From Cupriavidus sp. AU9028 (GTDB lineage Bacteria > Pseudomonadota > Gammaproteobacteria > Burkholderiales > Burkholderiaceae): a DNA stretch of 64,000 nt. Positions 35,913 to 44,776 of this stretch are shown here, piece after piece. The notes beneath the pieces are model-generated. The model did no database searches. It had not been told where the DNA came from and saw nothing but the letters and a program-made list of their open reading frames with translations. The stretch is taken from positions 24,120-88,119 of the forward strand of contig NZ_JAIMCG010000019.1 of assembly GCF_019795295.1 (NCBI RefSeq). The letters run 5' to 3'. Made by a program: the position numbers and the translations under genes. Numbering within the stretch: position 1 is the first letter of the stretch; each line of letters starts with the position of its first letter.

Positions 35913-36647
35913 TCAGTGCTGCAGGATCTTCGACAGGAAATGGCGCGCCCGCTCCGAGCGGCCTTCGATATTGCCGAAGAACTCTTCCTTGGTTGCGTCC
36001 TCGACGATGTGGCCCTGGTCCATGAAGATCACCCGGTTGGCCACCTTGCGCGCGAAGCCCATTTCGTGGGTCACGCACATCATGGTCATGCCTTCGTGGG
36101 CCAGCTGCACCATCACGTCCAGCACTTCATTGACCATCTCCGGGTCCAGCGCCGACGTGGGCTCGTCGAACAGCATGCAGATCGGATCCATCGACAGCGC
36201 CCGGGCGATCGCCACGCGCTGCTGCTGACCGCCCGACAGCTGGCCGGGATATTTGTCCGCCTGGTTCTTCAGGCCGACGCGCTCCAGGTACTTCATGCCC
36301 TTGGCCATCGCCTCGTCGCGCGAGCGGCCCAGCACCTTGACCTGCGCGATGGTCAGGTTCTCGGTGATCGACAGGTGCGGGAACAGCTCGAAGTTCTGGA
36401 ACACCATGCCCACGCGCGAGCGCAGCTTGGGCAGGTTGGTCTTGGACGAGCCGACCGAGGTGCCGTCGACCAGGATGTCGCCCTTCTGGAACGGCTCCAG
36501 GCCGTTGACGGTCTTGATCAGCGTCGACTTGCCCGACCCGGACGGACCGCACACCACCACCACTTCGCCCTTGGCCACCTTGGTAGTGCAGTCGGTCAGC
36601 ACCTGGAAGCTGCCATACCACTTGGAAACGTTGTTGATTTCAATCAT
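35913..36647 (-). CDS. gltL: Glutamate/aspartate ABC transporter ATP-binding protein
   Basis: The 244-residue ATPase powers polar amino acid uptake. Walker [13 protein letters not shown] (about 34-45), Q-loop [11 protein letters not shown] (about 83-93), signature [15 protein letters not shown] (about 137-151) and Walker [16 protein letters not shown] (about 157-171) are all intact, with the H-loop in CVTHEMG. It is very close to E. coli GltL (241). Its start overlaps the gltK stop by four bases. It is the last gene of gltIJKL. Confidence 0.94.
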   Translation of the reverse strand: MIEINNVSKWYGSFQVLTDCTTKVAKGEVVVVCGPSGSGKSTLIKTVNGLEPFQKGDILVDGTSVGSSKTNLPKLRSRVGMVFQNFELFPHLSITENLTIAQVKVLGRSRDEAMAKGMKYLERVGLKNQADKYPGQLSGGQQQRVAIARALSMDPICMLFDEPTSALDPEMVNEVLDVMVQLAHEGMTMMCVTHEMGFARKVANRVIFMDQGHIVEDATKEEFFGNIEGRSERARHFLSKILQH

Positions 36648-37327
36648 ACAGCCACCTTTTTCTGGTAACGCTTGACCAGCAGCGAAGCGGAGAAACAGAT
36701 CACGAAGTAGACGAAGCCAGCGAACAGCAGCATCTCGACGATGCGCCCATCGCGCTCGCCGATGCCGTAGGCCTGACCGAAGAAGTCAGCCAGCGCGCTG
36801 ACGTACACCAGCGACGTATCCTGGAACAGGATGATGCCCTGGGTCAGCAGCAGCGGGACCATGTTGCGGAACGCCTGCGGCAGGATCACCAGCCGCATGG
36901 TCTGGCCATAGGTCATGCCCAGCGCCTGCGCGGCGTACAGCTGCCCGCGCGAAACGCTCTGGATGCCGGCGCGGATGATTTCCGAGTAGTAGGCGGCCTC
37001 GAACAGCGCGAACGCCACCAGCGCCGAGGTCATCCGCAAGTCGGTGGCAGGCGACAGGTTGAACAGCCCCTGCAGCACCTGCGGGATGATCAGGAAGAAC
37101 CACAGCAGCACCATCACCAGCGGAATCGAGCGGAAGATGGTGACGTAGCCCTGGGCGAACCAGTTCAGCGGCTTGATGGACGACAGCCGCATCATGGCCA
37201 GGATCGTGCCCCAGACGATGCCGACCACCACCGCGGTGCCGGTGATCTTCAGCGAGACCAGCATGCCCTCCCAGAGCACGTGCAGCGTGTCGGCGTTGAT
37301 CGAGGTGAAATCGAAGGAATATTCCAT
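36644..37327 (-). CDS. gltK: Glutamate/aspartate ABC transporter permease GltK
   Basis: One of two inner-membrane permeases of the glutamate/aspartate importer. The 227-residue protein has about five hydrophobic helices and the EAA-type loop ([32 protein letters not shown], about 114-145) that contacts the ATPase. [19 protein letters not shown] (about 61-79) matches E. coli GltK. The start ([10 protein letters not shown]) is at 37327, nine bases after the gltJ stop, and the stop overlaps gltL. The order gltI-gltJ-gltK-gltL is that of E. coli. Confidence 0.94.
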   Translation of the reverse strand: MEYSFDFTSINADTLHVLWEGMLVSLKITGTAVVVGIVWGTILAMMRLSSIKPLNWFAQGYVTIFRSIPLVMVLLWFFLIIPQVLQGLFNLSPATDLRMTSALVAFALFEAAYYSEIIRAGIQSVSRGQLYAAQALGMTYGQTMRLVILPQAFRNMVPLLLTQGIILFQDTSLVYVSALADFFGQAYGIGERDGRIVEMLLFAGFVYFVICFSASLLVKRYQKKVAV

Positions 37328-37336
37328 GGCGCCCCC

Positions 37337-38065
37337 TTACTTGCTGCCGATCAGGCCCGGCACGCGGGCGCGCTTCTCGACCCAGCGCATCACCAGCATG
37401 ACGACCAGGTTGATCAGCATGTACATCAACGTCACCGCGATGAACGACTCATAGGGCCGCGCGGTATAGTCGACCAGCTGGCGCCCTTGCGCTGCCAGTT
37501 CCAGCAGGCCGATGGTCGAGGCCACCGCCGAGTTCTTGAAGATGTTCAGGAACTCGGACGTCAGCGGCGGCACGATGACGCGGAAGGACATCGGCAGCAG
37601 CACGTAGCGATAGGTCTGCGGCAGGGTGAAACCCATCGCCAGGCCGGCATTGCGCTGGCCGCGCGGCAACGAGTTGATACCCGAGCGCACCTGCTCGCAA
37701 ACCCGCGCGGCGGTGAAGGTGCCCAGGCAGAACATCGCCGCCAGGAACTGCTGGAGGAACGGATCCATCTGCTTGATCGTCTCGCCGAACGGCAGCAGCT
37801 CGGGCGCGACGAAATACCAGATGAACAGCTGCACCAGCAGCGGAATATTGCGGAAGATCTCGACGTAAGTGGCCGCGATGCCCGCCAGGAAGCGGTTGGG
37901 CACGGTGCGCAGCACGCCGAGCACGGACCCGATGACCAGAGCGATGACCCACGAAGTCAGCCCGAGCGCGATGGTGACCTTCAGACCGGAGATCATCCAG
38001 TCCAGATAGGTCTCGTTCATCGCGGCTTCTTCGAGGAATACACCCCAATGCCAGTTGTAATTCAT
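37337..38065 (-). CDS. gltJ: Glutamate/aspartate ABC transporter permease GltJ
   Basis: The 242-residue permease starts MNYNWHWGVFLEEA at 38065, matching the E. coli GltJ N terminus, so I reject the longer in-frame start at 38113. Hydrophobic helices at about 24-46, 61-82, 90-110, 185-205 and 209-230 and the loop FTAARVCEQVRSGINSLPRGQ (pieces: TAARVCEQVR, SLPRGQRNAG, about 122-145) are typical. The 64-base gap from gltI contains a terminator-like hairpin, which probably lowers permease expression relative to the binding protein. Confidence 0.94.
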   Translation of the reverse strand: MNYNWHWGVFLEEAAMNETYLDWMISGLKVTIALGLTSWVIALVIGSVLGVLRTVPNRFLAGIAATYVEIFRNIPLLVQLFIWYFVAPELLPFGETIKQMDPFLQQFLAAMFCLGTFTAARVCEQVRSGINSLPRGQRNAGLAMGFTLPQTYRYVLLPMSFRVIVPPLTSEFLNIFKNSAVASTIGLLELAAQGRQLVDYTARPYESFIAVTLMYMLINLVVMLVMRWVEKRARVPGLIGSK

Positions 38066-38077
38066 TGATGCGTCCTC

Positions 38078-38109
38078 AAAAAGAAACGGAAGGACCAGCC
38101 TTCCGTTTC
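38078..38109 (-). terminator. Intercistronic terminator/attenuator hairpin between gltI and gltJ
   Basis: GAAACGGAAGG (38083-38093) and CCTTCCGTTTC (38099-38109) form a perfect 11-bp stem with a 5-base loop. On the minus strand it is followed by five T. It starts 20 bases after the gltI stop and ends 12 bases before gltJ. Partial termination or 3'-end protection would raise binding protein over permeases. Confidence 0.8.
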
Positions 38110-38129
38110 GCACTCCTGATTCAAACGTC

Positions 38130-39029
38130 TCAGTCGAGCGCCTTGTCGTTCGGGTTCTTGATGAGTGCCTTCATGTCATCGGACATCGGGAAGTCCAGGT
38201 TCAGGCCCTTCGGCGGCACCGGTTGCGTGAACCACTTGGCGTAGAGCGTATTGATCTCGCCATTCTTCATCATGCCGGCGATGGTGGTATCGGCAATCTT
38301 CTTGAACGGCGCATCGTCCTTGCGCAGCATGCAACCGTAGGATTCGCGCGATTGCGGCTTGCCGGTAACGATCCAGTCGGCTGGATTGCGCGCCTTGGCC
38401 CGCTCGCCATACAGCAGCGCGTCGTCCATCATGAAGGCGACGGCACGGCCGGATTGCAGCGTCAGGAACGACTGGCCATGATCCTTGGTGCTGATGATGT
38501 TCATGCCGAGCTTCTGCTCGTCGTTCATGGTGCGCAGCAGGCGCTCCGAGGTGGTGCCGGCGGTGGTCACCACGTTCTTGCCCTTCAGGTCGGCCCAGTC
38601 CTTGATGCCGCTGTCCTTCTTCGTCATGAAGCGGGTGCCGATGATGAAGATAGTGTTGCTGAAATCGACCTGCTTCTGGCGCTCCAGGTTATTGGTGGTG
38701 GAGCCGCACTCGATATCGATGGTGCCGTTCTGCAGCAGCGTAATGCGGTTCTGCGAGGTGATCGGGATTTCCTTGACCTGCAGGTTCGGCATCTTCAGCT
38801 GTTCCTTGATCGCCTCGACGATGCGGACGTTGATGTCATAGGAATAGCCGACCTGGCGCACGCCGCCGAGGTTGTAGTTGAAGGGAACCGAGGATTCCCG
38901 CACGCCAAGCGTGATAACACCGGTGTCTTTGATCTTCTTCAGGGTACCCGTCAATTGCTCGGCGGCCTGCGCCGTTCCGCAGAGCACGCCTGCTGCCACC
39001 ATCACCGAAGCCAACTTGGCAACGTTCAT
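38130..39029 (-). CDS. gltI: Glutamate/aspartate-binding periplasmic protein
   Basis: The 299-residue solute-binding protein has a signal peptide (MNVAKLASVMVAAGVLCGTAQA, cleavage after about residue 22, quoted here in part: VMVAAGVLCGTAQA) and the SBP family 3 core: GVRESSVPFNYN (about 42-53), IECGSTTNNLERQKQVDFS (pieces: CGSTTNN, QKQVDFS) and DDALLYGE. It matches E. coli GltI (302). The start at 39029 has AAGGAGA seven bases upstream. Its promoter probably lies in 39040-39130; a TTGTCT and AATACT pair 18 bases apart on the minus strand is a weak candidate. Confidence 0.95.
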   Translation of the reverse strand: MNVAKLASVMVAAGVLCGTAQAAEQLTGTLKKIKDTGVITLGVRESSVPFNYNLGGVRQVGYSYDINVRIVEAIKEQLKMPNLQVKEIPITSQNRITLLQNGTIDIECGSTTNNLERQKQVDFSNTIFIIGTRFMTKKDSGIKDWADLKGKNVVTTAGTTSERLLRTMNDEQKLGMNIISTKDHGQSFLTLQSGRAVAFMMDDALLYGERAKARNPADWIVTGKPQSRESYGCMLRKDDAPFKKIADTTIAGMMKNGEINTLYAKWFTQPVPPKGLNLDFPMSDDMKALIKNPNDKALD

Positions 39030-39191
39030 AACATCTCCTTGACCATGAGAGAAAGGCGGGACTCTACAAGAAACGTCCCCCCGACGAAATAGTATTGCGC
39101 AAGGGGCCACCCCCAGACAACGGGAATTTCCCTAGCCGCCGCATTGCAGCAATCGCTCGCGCAAGTCGTCATGGCAGCCACCCCGGCAAAG

Positions 39192-39229
39192 AAAAAAGCG
39201 GCAGCCGGAACAAATTCCGGCTGCCGCTT
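39192..39229 (-). terminator. Intrinsic terminator of gdhA
   Basis: AAGCGGCAGCCGGAA (39196-39210) and its exact complement (39215-39229) form a 15-bp stem with a CAAA loop. The minus-strand T-run lies at 39197-39192, about 70 bases after the gdhA stop. It separates gdhA from gltIJKL. Confidence 0.93.
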
Positions 39230-39298
39230 CGTCTTCCACATGCCTGACTTTGGTGCGTTGCAGCACGAAAGCCGCCCCATCCCGAGGCTTTCCTCTAA

Positions 39299-40603
39299 TC
39301 AGGGATAGAGACCGCGCATTTCGCGCGCCTGAAGAATCCGCGTACAGGCCACGATGAACGCCGCGGTACGCAGCGTTACCTTGTTCTCCTGTGCGACCTG
39401 CCAGATCGACCGGAACGCCTCTTGCATGATCCGTACCAGCCGCTGGTTGATTTCTTCCTCCGTCCAGAAGAAGCTGGAGAAGTCCTGTACCCATTCGAAG
39501 TACGACACGGTCACGCCGCCGGCATTGGCGATCACGTCCGGCGCCACCAGGATGTTGCGCTCGCGCAGGATGTCGTCGGCTTCCGGCGTGGTCGGGCCAT
39601 TGGCGCCCTCGATCACCAGGCGGGCCTTGATCCTGGGCGCGTTGTGCACCGTGATCTGGCCTTCCAGCGCGGCCGGGATCAGGATGTCGCAATCGACCTC
39701 CCAGAACTGCTCGGCGCCGATGGTCTCGGCGCGGAAGCCCTCGATGGTGCCGGTCTGGGCGGCGTGCTCCATCATGGCCGGGATATCCAGGCCCGCCGGA
39801 TCGTACAGCGCGGTCTTGTGGTCCTGCACCGCGACGATCTTCGCGCCCGCCTCATGGAACAGCTTGGCGGCCACCCCGCCGACATTGCCGAAGCCCTGCA
39901 CGACGACCCGGGCGCCCTTGATGTCCATGCCCAGGTTGCGCGCCGCCTCGGCGCCGACCACGAACACCCCCCGGCCGGTCGCTTCCCGGCGCCCCAGCGA
40001 GCCGCCCAGCGAGATCGGCTTGCCGGTCACGACGCCGGTCGCGGTGCTGCCCGAATTCATCGAATAAGTGTCCATCATCCACGCCATCACCTGCTCGTTG
40101 GTGTTGACGTCCGGCGCCGGGATATCCTTGTTCGGCCCGATGATGATGTTGATTTCGCTGGTGTAGCGGCGCGTGACCCGCTCCAGCTCGGCGCGCGACA
40201 GCTTGCGCGGATCGACGCGGATGCCGCCCTTGGCGCCGCCGTAGGGCACGTTCACCGCGGCGTTCTTCACCGACATCCAGGCGGACAGCGCCATCACCTC
40301 GGACAGTGTCACGTCCTGGTGGAACCGCACGCCGCCCTTGCCCGGGCCGCGCGACAGGTTGTGCTGCACCCGGTAGCCCTCGAAGTGGGCGATGGTGCCA
40401 TCGTCCATCTCGATCGGCACATCCACGATCAGCGCGCGCTTGGGGCGCTTGAGCGTCTCTACCCAGCGGGCCAGCGAGCCCAGGTACGGGGTCACGCGGT
40501 CGATCTGTTGCAGGTAGATGCCCCAGGGGCCGAGATTGTCGGTGTTCAGATAGGAAGGAACGCCGTGCGCGGATGCGGTAACGATACGGGAGTCGGATGA
40601 CAT
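39299..40603 (-). CDS. gdhA: Glutamate dehydrogenase (Glu/Leu/Phe/Val dehydrogenase family)
   Basis: The 434-residue enzyme interconverts glutamate and 2-oxoglutarate plus ammonium. Substrate-site lysines are in [12 protein letters not shown] (about 84-95) and [15 protein letters not shown] (about 117-131), the latter being the catalytic-Lys block. The Rossmann motif is [14 protein letters not shown] (about 227-240). Its size and sequence style fit the RocG/GdhB-type NAD-linked catabolic branch rather than the NADP E. coli branch, but cofactor specificity was not proven. The start MSSDSRIV at 40603 is chosen over an upstream ATG at 40732. Placement beside gltIJKL suggests uptake followed by deamination of glutamate. 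Confidence 0.94.
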   Translation of the reverse strand: MSSDSRIVTASAHGVPSYLNTDNLGPWGIYLQQIDRVTPYLGSLARWVETLKRPKRALIVDVPIEMDDGTIAHFEGYRVQHNLSRGPGKGGVRFHQDVTLSEVMALSAWMSVKNAAVNVPYGGAKGGIRVDPRKLSRAELERVTRRYTSEINIIIGPNKDIPAPDVNTNEQVMAWMMDTYSMNSGSTATGVVTGKPISLGGSLGRREATGRGVFVVGAEAARNLGMDIKGARVVVQGFGNVGGVAAKLFHEAGAKIVAVQDHKTALYDPAGLDIPAMMEHAAQTGTIEGFRAETIGAEQFWEVDCDILIPAALEGQITVHNAPRIKARLVIEGANGPTTPEADDILRERNILVAPDVIANAGGVTVSYFEWVQDFSSFFWTEEEINQRLVRIMQEAFRSIWQVAQENKVTLRTAAFIVACTRILQAREMRGLYP

Positions 40604-40733
40604 CGCAGTGAGGTCCAGAAATGGAAGTGGCACAAGCTTAGATTCCGCCCTTGCGGGAATCCAATGCTGTTTGTGAATCCCGTCATGCACAAGATGCATA
40701 ACCTTTCGACCGCGAGACCCCCGCCTCGGCAAG

Positions 40734-41687
40734 CTACTGTGGGCCCGCGCTCAAGCTGGCCCAGACCCGGTCGACCAGCTCCCGCTTGCGCCGCAACTGC
40801 GCGCTGCGGCGGTCGTTGCCATGCTCGCCCGGCCGGGCCCGGTACAGCCGGATCTCCATGTCGATCGACAGCGGCGCGCCACGCGGCGGATCGGCCCGCA
40901 CCAGCCGGCCCTGCGCCACGTCCTCGCGCACCGCGCTCTCCGGCAGGAAGGCAAGGCCGTGGCCGGCCAGCGCCATGACCTTCAGCGCCTCGGCCATGTC
41001 CGTTTCATAACACTTGTCCAGCTTCAGCGACTCGGTCGTATCGGACAGCAGCATGTCCACCATCCGGCCGAGGAACGCGTTCGAGGTATAGCTTAGGAAA
41101 GAAATCGGCTTCCTGTCGGTGCCTGGCAGCCGGTACATCGGCTTGCCAGTGGCATCCGGTACGCTGAACGGCGCCATGCGCTCGACGCCGAGCACCAGCA
41201 TGTCGTAGTGGGACGGGTCCAGCTGGATCGCCTGGCGGGGATGGTGATAGACCATCACCAGGTCGCAGCCGCCCTCGACCAGCATCAGCACCGCGTCGTG
41301 CACATTCAGCGCCCGCAGCCGGCAGGGCAGCGTGCCGACCTTGCGCTCCAGCGCCTTCAGCCATTCCGGAAAGAAGGTCAGCGACAGCGTATGCGGCACG
41401 GCGAATTCCAGCATCTGCGCATTGGCCGAGCGCTGGCCGCGCATCAGCGCGCGCGTCTCGCTGACCTGGGCCAGCATCGCCAGCGCCTGCTCGTAGAACA
41501 CCTTGCCGGCCGGCGTCAGGCTGGTCGGGTAGCTGGAGCGGTCGATCAGCTCTGTTCCCAGCCAGGCCTCCAGCGACTGGATTCGCCTGGAAAAGGCAGG
41601 CTGGGTGACATGCCGCAACTCGGCGGAGCGGGAGAAGCTGTGCGTCTCCGCGAGGGAAACGAAGTCTTCGAGCCATTTGATTTCCAT
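40734..41687 (-). CDS. LysR-family transcriptional regulator
   Basis: A 317-residue LTTR starting [20 protein letters not shown] at 41687. The N-terminal winged helix (residues 3-60, [19 protein letters not shown]) is canonical and the effector-binding domain covers about 90-300. It lies 130 bases upstream of gdhA on the same strand and is divergent from the cysteine dioxygenase gene, so it could control either. My recollection is that a LysR regulator commonly neighbours gdhA in this genus. The effector is unknown. LTTRs usually repress their own promoter and activate the divergent gene. Confidence 0.9.
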   Translation of the reverse strand: MEIKWLEDFVSLAETHSFSRSAELRHVTQPAFSRRIQSLEAWLGTELIDRSSYPTSLTPAGKVFYEQALAMLAQVSETRALMRGQRSANAQMLEFAVPHTLSLTFFPEWLKALERKVGTLPCRLRALNVHDAVLMLVEGGCDLVMVYHHPRQAIQLDPSHYDMLVLGVERMAPFSVPDATGKPMYRLPGTDRKPISFLSYTSNAFLGRMVDMLLSDTTESLKLDKCYETDMAEALKVMALAGHGLAFLPESAVREDVAQGRLVRADPPRGAPLSIDMEIRLYRARPGEHGNDRRSAQLRRKRELVDRVWASLSAGPQ

Positions 41688-41848
41688 GCCGCGCATTATC
41701 GCGCAGCGCGCGCGACTTGGCGGCACCGGGAGGGCGGCAACTACATTTCCTTAGATGGCCGAAAATTGGAATGGTATGCTCGTGCTCGTGCATCTGACGC
41801 AGAGTTTTGGGCGGGTATGCTCGCGCCGGCGAGCTAGCATCTGGAGCA

Positions 41849-42454
41849 ATGACATTCCGCCATGACGCCATGATGCTGACCGCCTCGTCCCAGCCGCGCG
41901 CGCTGCCCGGCAACACTGCGCCCCCCGCCGCCGACACCGGCGCCGGAGAGCGGCCGTTCGACCTGCTCGATGGCGAGATGAACCAGTGGTTTGCCGCCGC
42001 GACGCGGAGCCTGGCGTCGGGGCTGGCGGCCGGGCTACCCGATGACGCGACCCTGCTCGGGATGCTGTCCGCCGAGCAGCGTGAAGGCAGCCCGCACGGC
42101 TATGTACGGCACCTGGTTCATGCCGATCCGCTCGGGCGCTTCAGCGCGATGCTGCTGGTCTGGCGGCCCGGCCAATGGAGCCCGGTCCACGGACACCGGA
42201 CCTGGTGCGCGTATCGGGTACTGGAGGGCGCCTTGCGGGAGCGGCATTACCGCTGGGACCCGGCCCGCGCCGCGGCGCTGCCCCAAGGCGGCGCCGACCG
42301 CCCGGCCGGCTCGCTGATTTGCGTGCCGTCCGGGCTTGGGCATATTCATGCCTTTGGCAATGACGGAAACACGGTGGCGATTTCGCTGCACCTCTATGGT
42401 GTCGACGCCGGCGCCATTGCCACGGGCATCAACCTGCCGGTGCACGCCGCCTGA
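41849..42454 (+). CDS. Cysteine dioxygenase type I family protein
   Basis: The 201-residue cupin resembles thiol dioxygenases that add O2 to cysteine (or 3-mercaptopropionate) to make a sulfinate. Iron ligands are H114 and H116 in WSPVHGHRTWC, with the third among H165 and H167 in GLGHIHAFGN; C120 lies close to the first pair. The start ATG at 41849 has GGAG at 41843-41846. The first ~35 residues are variable. A 10-base direct repeat (GGTATGCTCG at 41773 and 41814) lies in the promoter region. The Lrp regulator gene follows by 50 bases, suggesting control by amino acid supply. Confidence 0.85.
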   Translation: MTFRHDAMMLTASSQPRALPGNTAPPAADTGAGERPFDLLDGEMNQWFAAATRSLASGLAAGLPDDATLLGMLSAEQREGSPHGYVRHLVHADPLGRFSAMLLVWRPGQWSPVHGHRTWCAYRVLEGALRERHYRWDPARAAALPQGGADRPAGSLICVPSGLGHIHAFGNDGNTVAISLHLYGVDAGAIATGINLPVHAA

Positions 42455-42504
42455 GCACGAAGGCGGCGCCGGCGATTGCAACGGAGGGCTGCGGCCCCGC
42501 AAGC

Positions 42505-42972
42505 ATGGACAGACTGGACCGCTACGACCGCCAGATCCTGGCTGAGCTTCAACAGAATGCCGACCTGCCCATTGCGGAGCTGGCCGAGCGCGTCGGACTG
42601 ACCTCGACGCCCTGCTGGCGCCGGATCCAGAAGCTGGAGCAGCGCGGCGTCATCCACCGCCGCGTCGCCCTGCTCGATCCCGCGCGTCTGAATGTCGGCG
42701 TGACGGTGTTCGTGTCGGTTCGCACCAACCAGCACAGCGCACGCTGGCTGAAGACCTTCCACGGGCTGGTGGCGTCGATCCCGGAGGTGATGGAGTTCTA
42801 CCGGATGGCCGGCGATACCGACTACCTGTTGCGGGTGGTGGTACCCGACATCGCCGCGTACGACCGGGTCTACAAGCGGTTGATCCAGGGCGCGGAGCTG
42901 GCCGATGTCAGTTCCAGCTTCGCCATGGAGCAGATCAAGTACACGACGGCGTTGCCGCTGGACTATACCTGA
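42505..42972 (+). CDS. Lrp/AsnC-family transcriptional regulator
   Basis: A 155-residue feast/famine regulator. The N-terminal helix-turn-helix (LDRYDRQILAELQQNADLPIAELAERVGLTSTPCWRRI, described in pieces: RQILAEL, LAERVGL, STPCWRRIQKLE) spans residues 3-50. The C-terminal RAM domain (VSVRTNQHSARWLKTFHGLV; YRMAGDTDYLLRVVVPD, about 70-115) binds amino acids and drives oligomerisation. It follows the cysteine dioxygenase gene by 50 bases in the same direction; local control of that gene, or of cysteine use, is plausible but unproven. The 3' side is a REP-like pair between convergent genes. Confidence 0.92.
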   Translation: MDRLDRYDRQILAELQQNADLPIAELAERVGLTSTPCWRRIQKLEQRGVIHRRVALLDPARLNVGVTVFVSVRTNQHSARWLKTFHGLVASIPEVMEFYRMAGDTDYLLRVVVPDIAAYDRVYKRLIQGAELADVSSSFAMEQIKYTTALPLDYT

Positions 42973-42993
42973 GGTCGCAACCCGCGCTGTTCG

Positions 42994-43122
42994 GTTTTCC
43001 CCCTCTCCCCTTCAAGGGGAGAGGGCCGGGGAGAGGGGTTGGTCTTCAAGCGGCGGCGCAACGCCGGCGCCCCTTGCCCTCTCCCCCGGCCCCTCTCCCG
43101 CAAGCGGGCGAGGGGAGCAAAC
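42994..43122. repeat. REP-like palindromic pair (locus 4)
   Basis: Two units in opposite orientation between the convergent Lrp and ABC permease genes. The pair is the inverse of locus 1 (6331-6456): the first unit carries the CCCCTTCAAGGGG-type centre and the second the CCCGCAAGCGGG-type centre, with a spacer of about 30 bases in both loci. Confidence 0.82.
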
Positions 43123-43127
43123 CCGCG

Positions 43128-43901
43128 TCACCCCCGGTGCGCCCAGCCCGTGACCCGCTTCTCCACCACCGCGAAGAACTCGTACATCGCCATCGCCATC
43201 ACGGCAATCACTACCAGTCCGGCGAAGGCGAGCGGCATCTTCATCGCCGAGCCCGCCGATACCAGCAGATAGCCGATGCCCTCGTTGGCGGCATTCATCT
43301 CCGACACCGTGGTGCCGACGAAGGCCAGCGTGATGGCGACCTTCAGCGAGGCGAAGAAGAACGGCATCGCGCGCGGCAGGCCGACCTTGAGCAGCACATC
43401 GGTGCGCCGTGCACCAAGAACGCGCAGCACGTCCTCCAGCTCGGGCTCCAGCGTCGCCAGTCCGGTGGCGATATTGACCATGATCGGGAAGAACGAGATC
43501 AGGAACGCCGTGAGGATCGCTGGCCCGGCGCCGAGACCGAACCAGACCACGAGGATCGGCACGAATGCCGCCTTGGGCAGCGCGTTGAAGGCGGTCATCA
43601 GCGGATAGCCGGCCGCGTAGGCCAGCCGCGACGAGCCCATCAGCAGACCGAGCACGACGCCGACCACGATGGCCACGCCAAAGCCGACCATGGTGGTCCA
43701 GAAGGTCCGCCATGCATGGCCGGCAATGGCGTCCCAGTACTCCAGCAACGCGGCGACGATGGCGCCCGGGCTGGGCAGGATGAAGTCCGAGATCTCGAAG
43801 ACCATGCAGACGCCCTGCCACAGCAGCAGCACCGCGGCGAGCAGCAGCCAGGGCGCGACGCGCTCGATGCGCTGCTGATGGGAGGTGGATAGCGTAGTCA
43901 T
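43128..43901 (-). CDS. ABC transporter permease (SsuC/TauC/ThiX-like)
   Basis: The 257-residue binding-protein-dependent permease has six hydrophobic helices and the EAA loop (LGARRTDVLLKVGLPRAMPFFFASLKVA, in pieces: VLGARRTDVLLKVGLP about 165-180). It belongs to the TauC/SsuC group that serves aromatic sulfonates, taurine, nitrate or pyrimidine precursors. The start at 43901 lies two bases after the ATPase stop. It is the last gene of a three-gene importer operon transcribed from a sigma-54-like site at 45971-45956. Confidence 0.9.
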   Translation of the reverse strand: MTTLSTSHQQRIERVAPWLLLAAVLLLWQGVCMVFEISDFILPSPGAIVAALLEYWDAIAGHAWRTFWTTMVGFGVAIVVGVVLGLLMGSSRLAYAAGYPLMTAFNALPKAAFVPILVVWFGLGAGPAILTAFLISFFPIMVNIATGLATLEPELEDVLRVLGARRTDVLLKVGLPRAMPFFFASLKVAITLAFVGTTVSEMNAANEGIGYLLVSAGSAMKMPLAFAGLVVIAVMAMAMYEFFAVVEKRVTGWAHRG

Positions 43902-43903
43902 CG

Positions 43904-44776
43904 TCAATGCTGCCTGACATGGCCGATCTTCTCGCGCAATCGATGCACGAGGTCGGCGAAGGGTTCGGTATAGGTCAGCTCGAGTTCGCGCGGGCGCGGC
44001 AGGTCGATCTCCTTGCGCATCAGGATGCGTCCCGGCCGCTGGCTCATCACGTACACCGTATCGGCGAGAAAGACCGCCTCGCGCAGATCGTGGGTCACCA
44101 GAATCACGTTGAAGCGCTGCGCCTGCCACAGATCGCGCAGCACGCACCACAGCTCCTCGCGGGTGAAGGCGTCGAGCGCGCCGAACGGCTCGTCCAGCAG
44201 CAGCATGCGCGGCTCGTGGATCAGCGCCCGGCAGATCGAGGCACGCTGCTGCATGCCGCCGGACAGCTGCCACGGGTACTTGTCCTCGTAGCCAGCCAGG
44301 CCGACGGTGCGCAGCAACATGCGGGCGCGCTCGACATATTGGTCGCGGCGCGCGCGCAGGGTGGAGCGGTAAGGCTCGACGATCTCCAGCGGCAGCATGA
44401 CGTTTTCCAGCGTCGTGCGCCACGGCAGCAGCGTCGGCGCCTGGAACGCCATGCCCACCATCTTCAGCGGACCCGTGACCTTCTGGCCGGCGATGCGGAC
44501 CACGCCACGGGTCGCGGGTTTCAGCCCGGTGGCGAGCTTCATGAAGGTGGACTTGCCGCAGCCGGACGGGCCGACGATGGCGATGAACTCGCCGGGGTCG
44601 GCCTGCAGCGAGATGTCCTCGACGGCAAACTCGCCCTTGCGCGCCAGTTCGTCGCTATAGGCAAGCCAGACCCGGTTGAAATCGACGAACGGCTGCGGCG
44701 CCGGGGCGCCTGCCGTTTCCCCCGTAGTCTCCCCGGCCGGCGCACTGCCGCGCCGTAGTGCCTCGGCTTGCGTCAT
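43904..44776 (-). CDS. ABC transporter ATP-binding protein (SsuB/TauB/ThiZ-like)
   Basis: A 290-residue ATPase of the nitrate/sulfonate/bicarbonate group. Walker A VGPSGCGKSTFMK (about 66-78), Q-loop GMAFQAPTLLPWRT (about 107-120), signature LSGGMQQRASICRAL (about 170-184) and Walker B LLLDEPFGALDAFTREEL (about 192-209) are present. The first ~30 residues are a variable Thr/Ala/Gly-rich leader. The ATG at 44776 overlaps the binding-protein stop (ATGA), and its stop is two bases before the permease start, so all three genes are translationally linked. Confidence 0.9.
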   Translation of the reverse strand: MTQAEALRRGSAPAGETTGETAGAPAPQPFVDFNRVWLAYSDELARKGEFAVEDISLQADPGEFIAIVGPSGCGKSTFMKLATGLKPATRGVVRIAGQKVTGPLKMVGMAFQAPTLLPWRTTLENVMLPLEIVEPYRSTLRARRDQYVERARMLLRTVGLAGYEDKYPWQLSGGMQQRASICRALIHEPRMLLLDEPFGALDAFTREELWCVLRDLWQAQRFNVILVTHDLREAVFLADTVYVMSQRPGRILMRKEIDLPRPRELELTYTEPFADLVHRLREKIGHVRQH

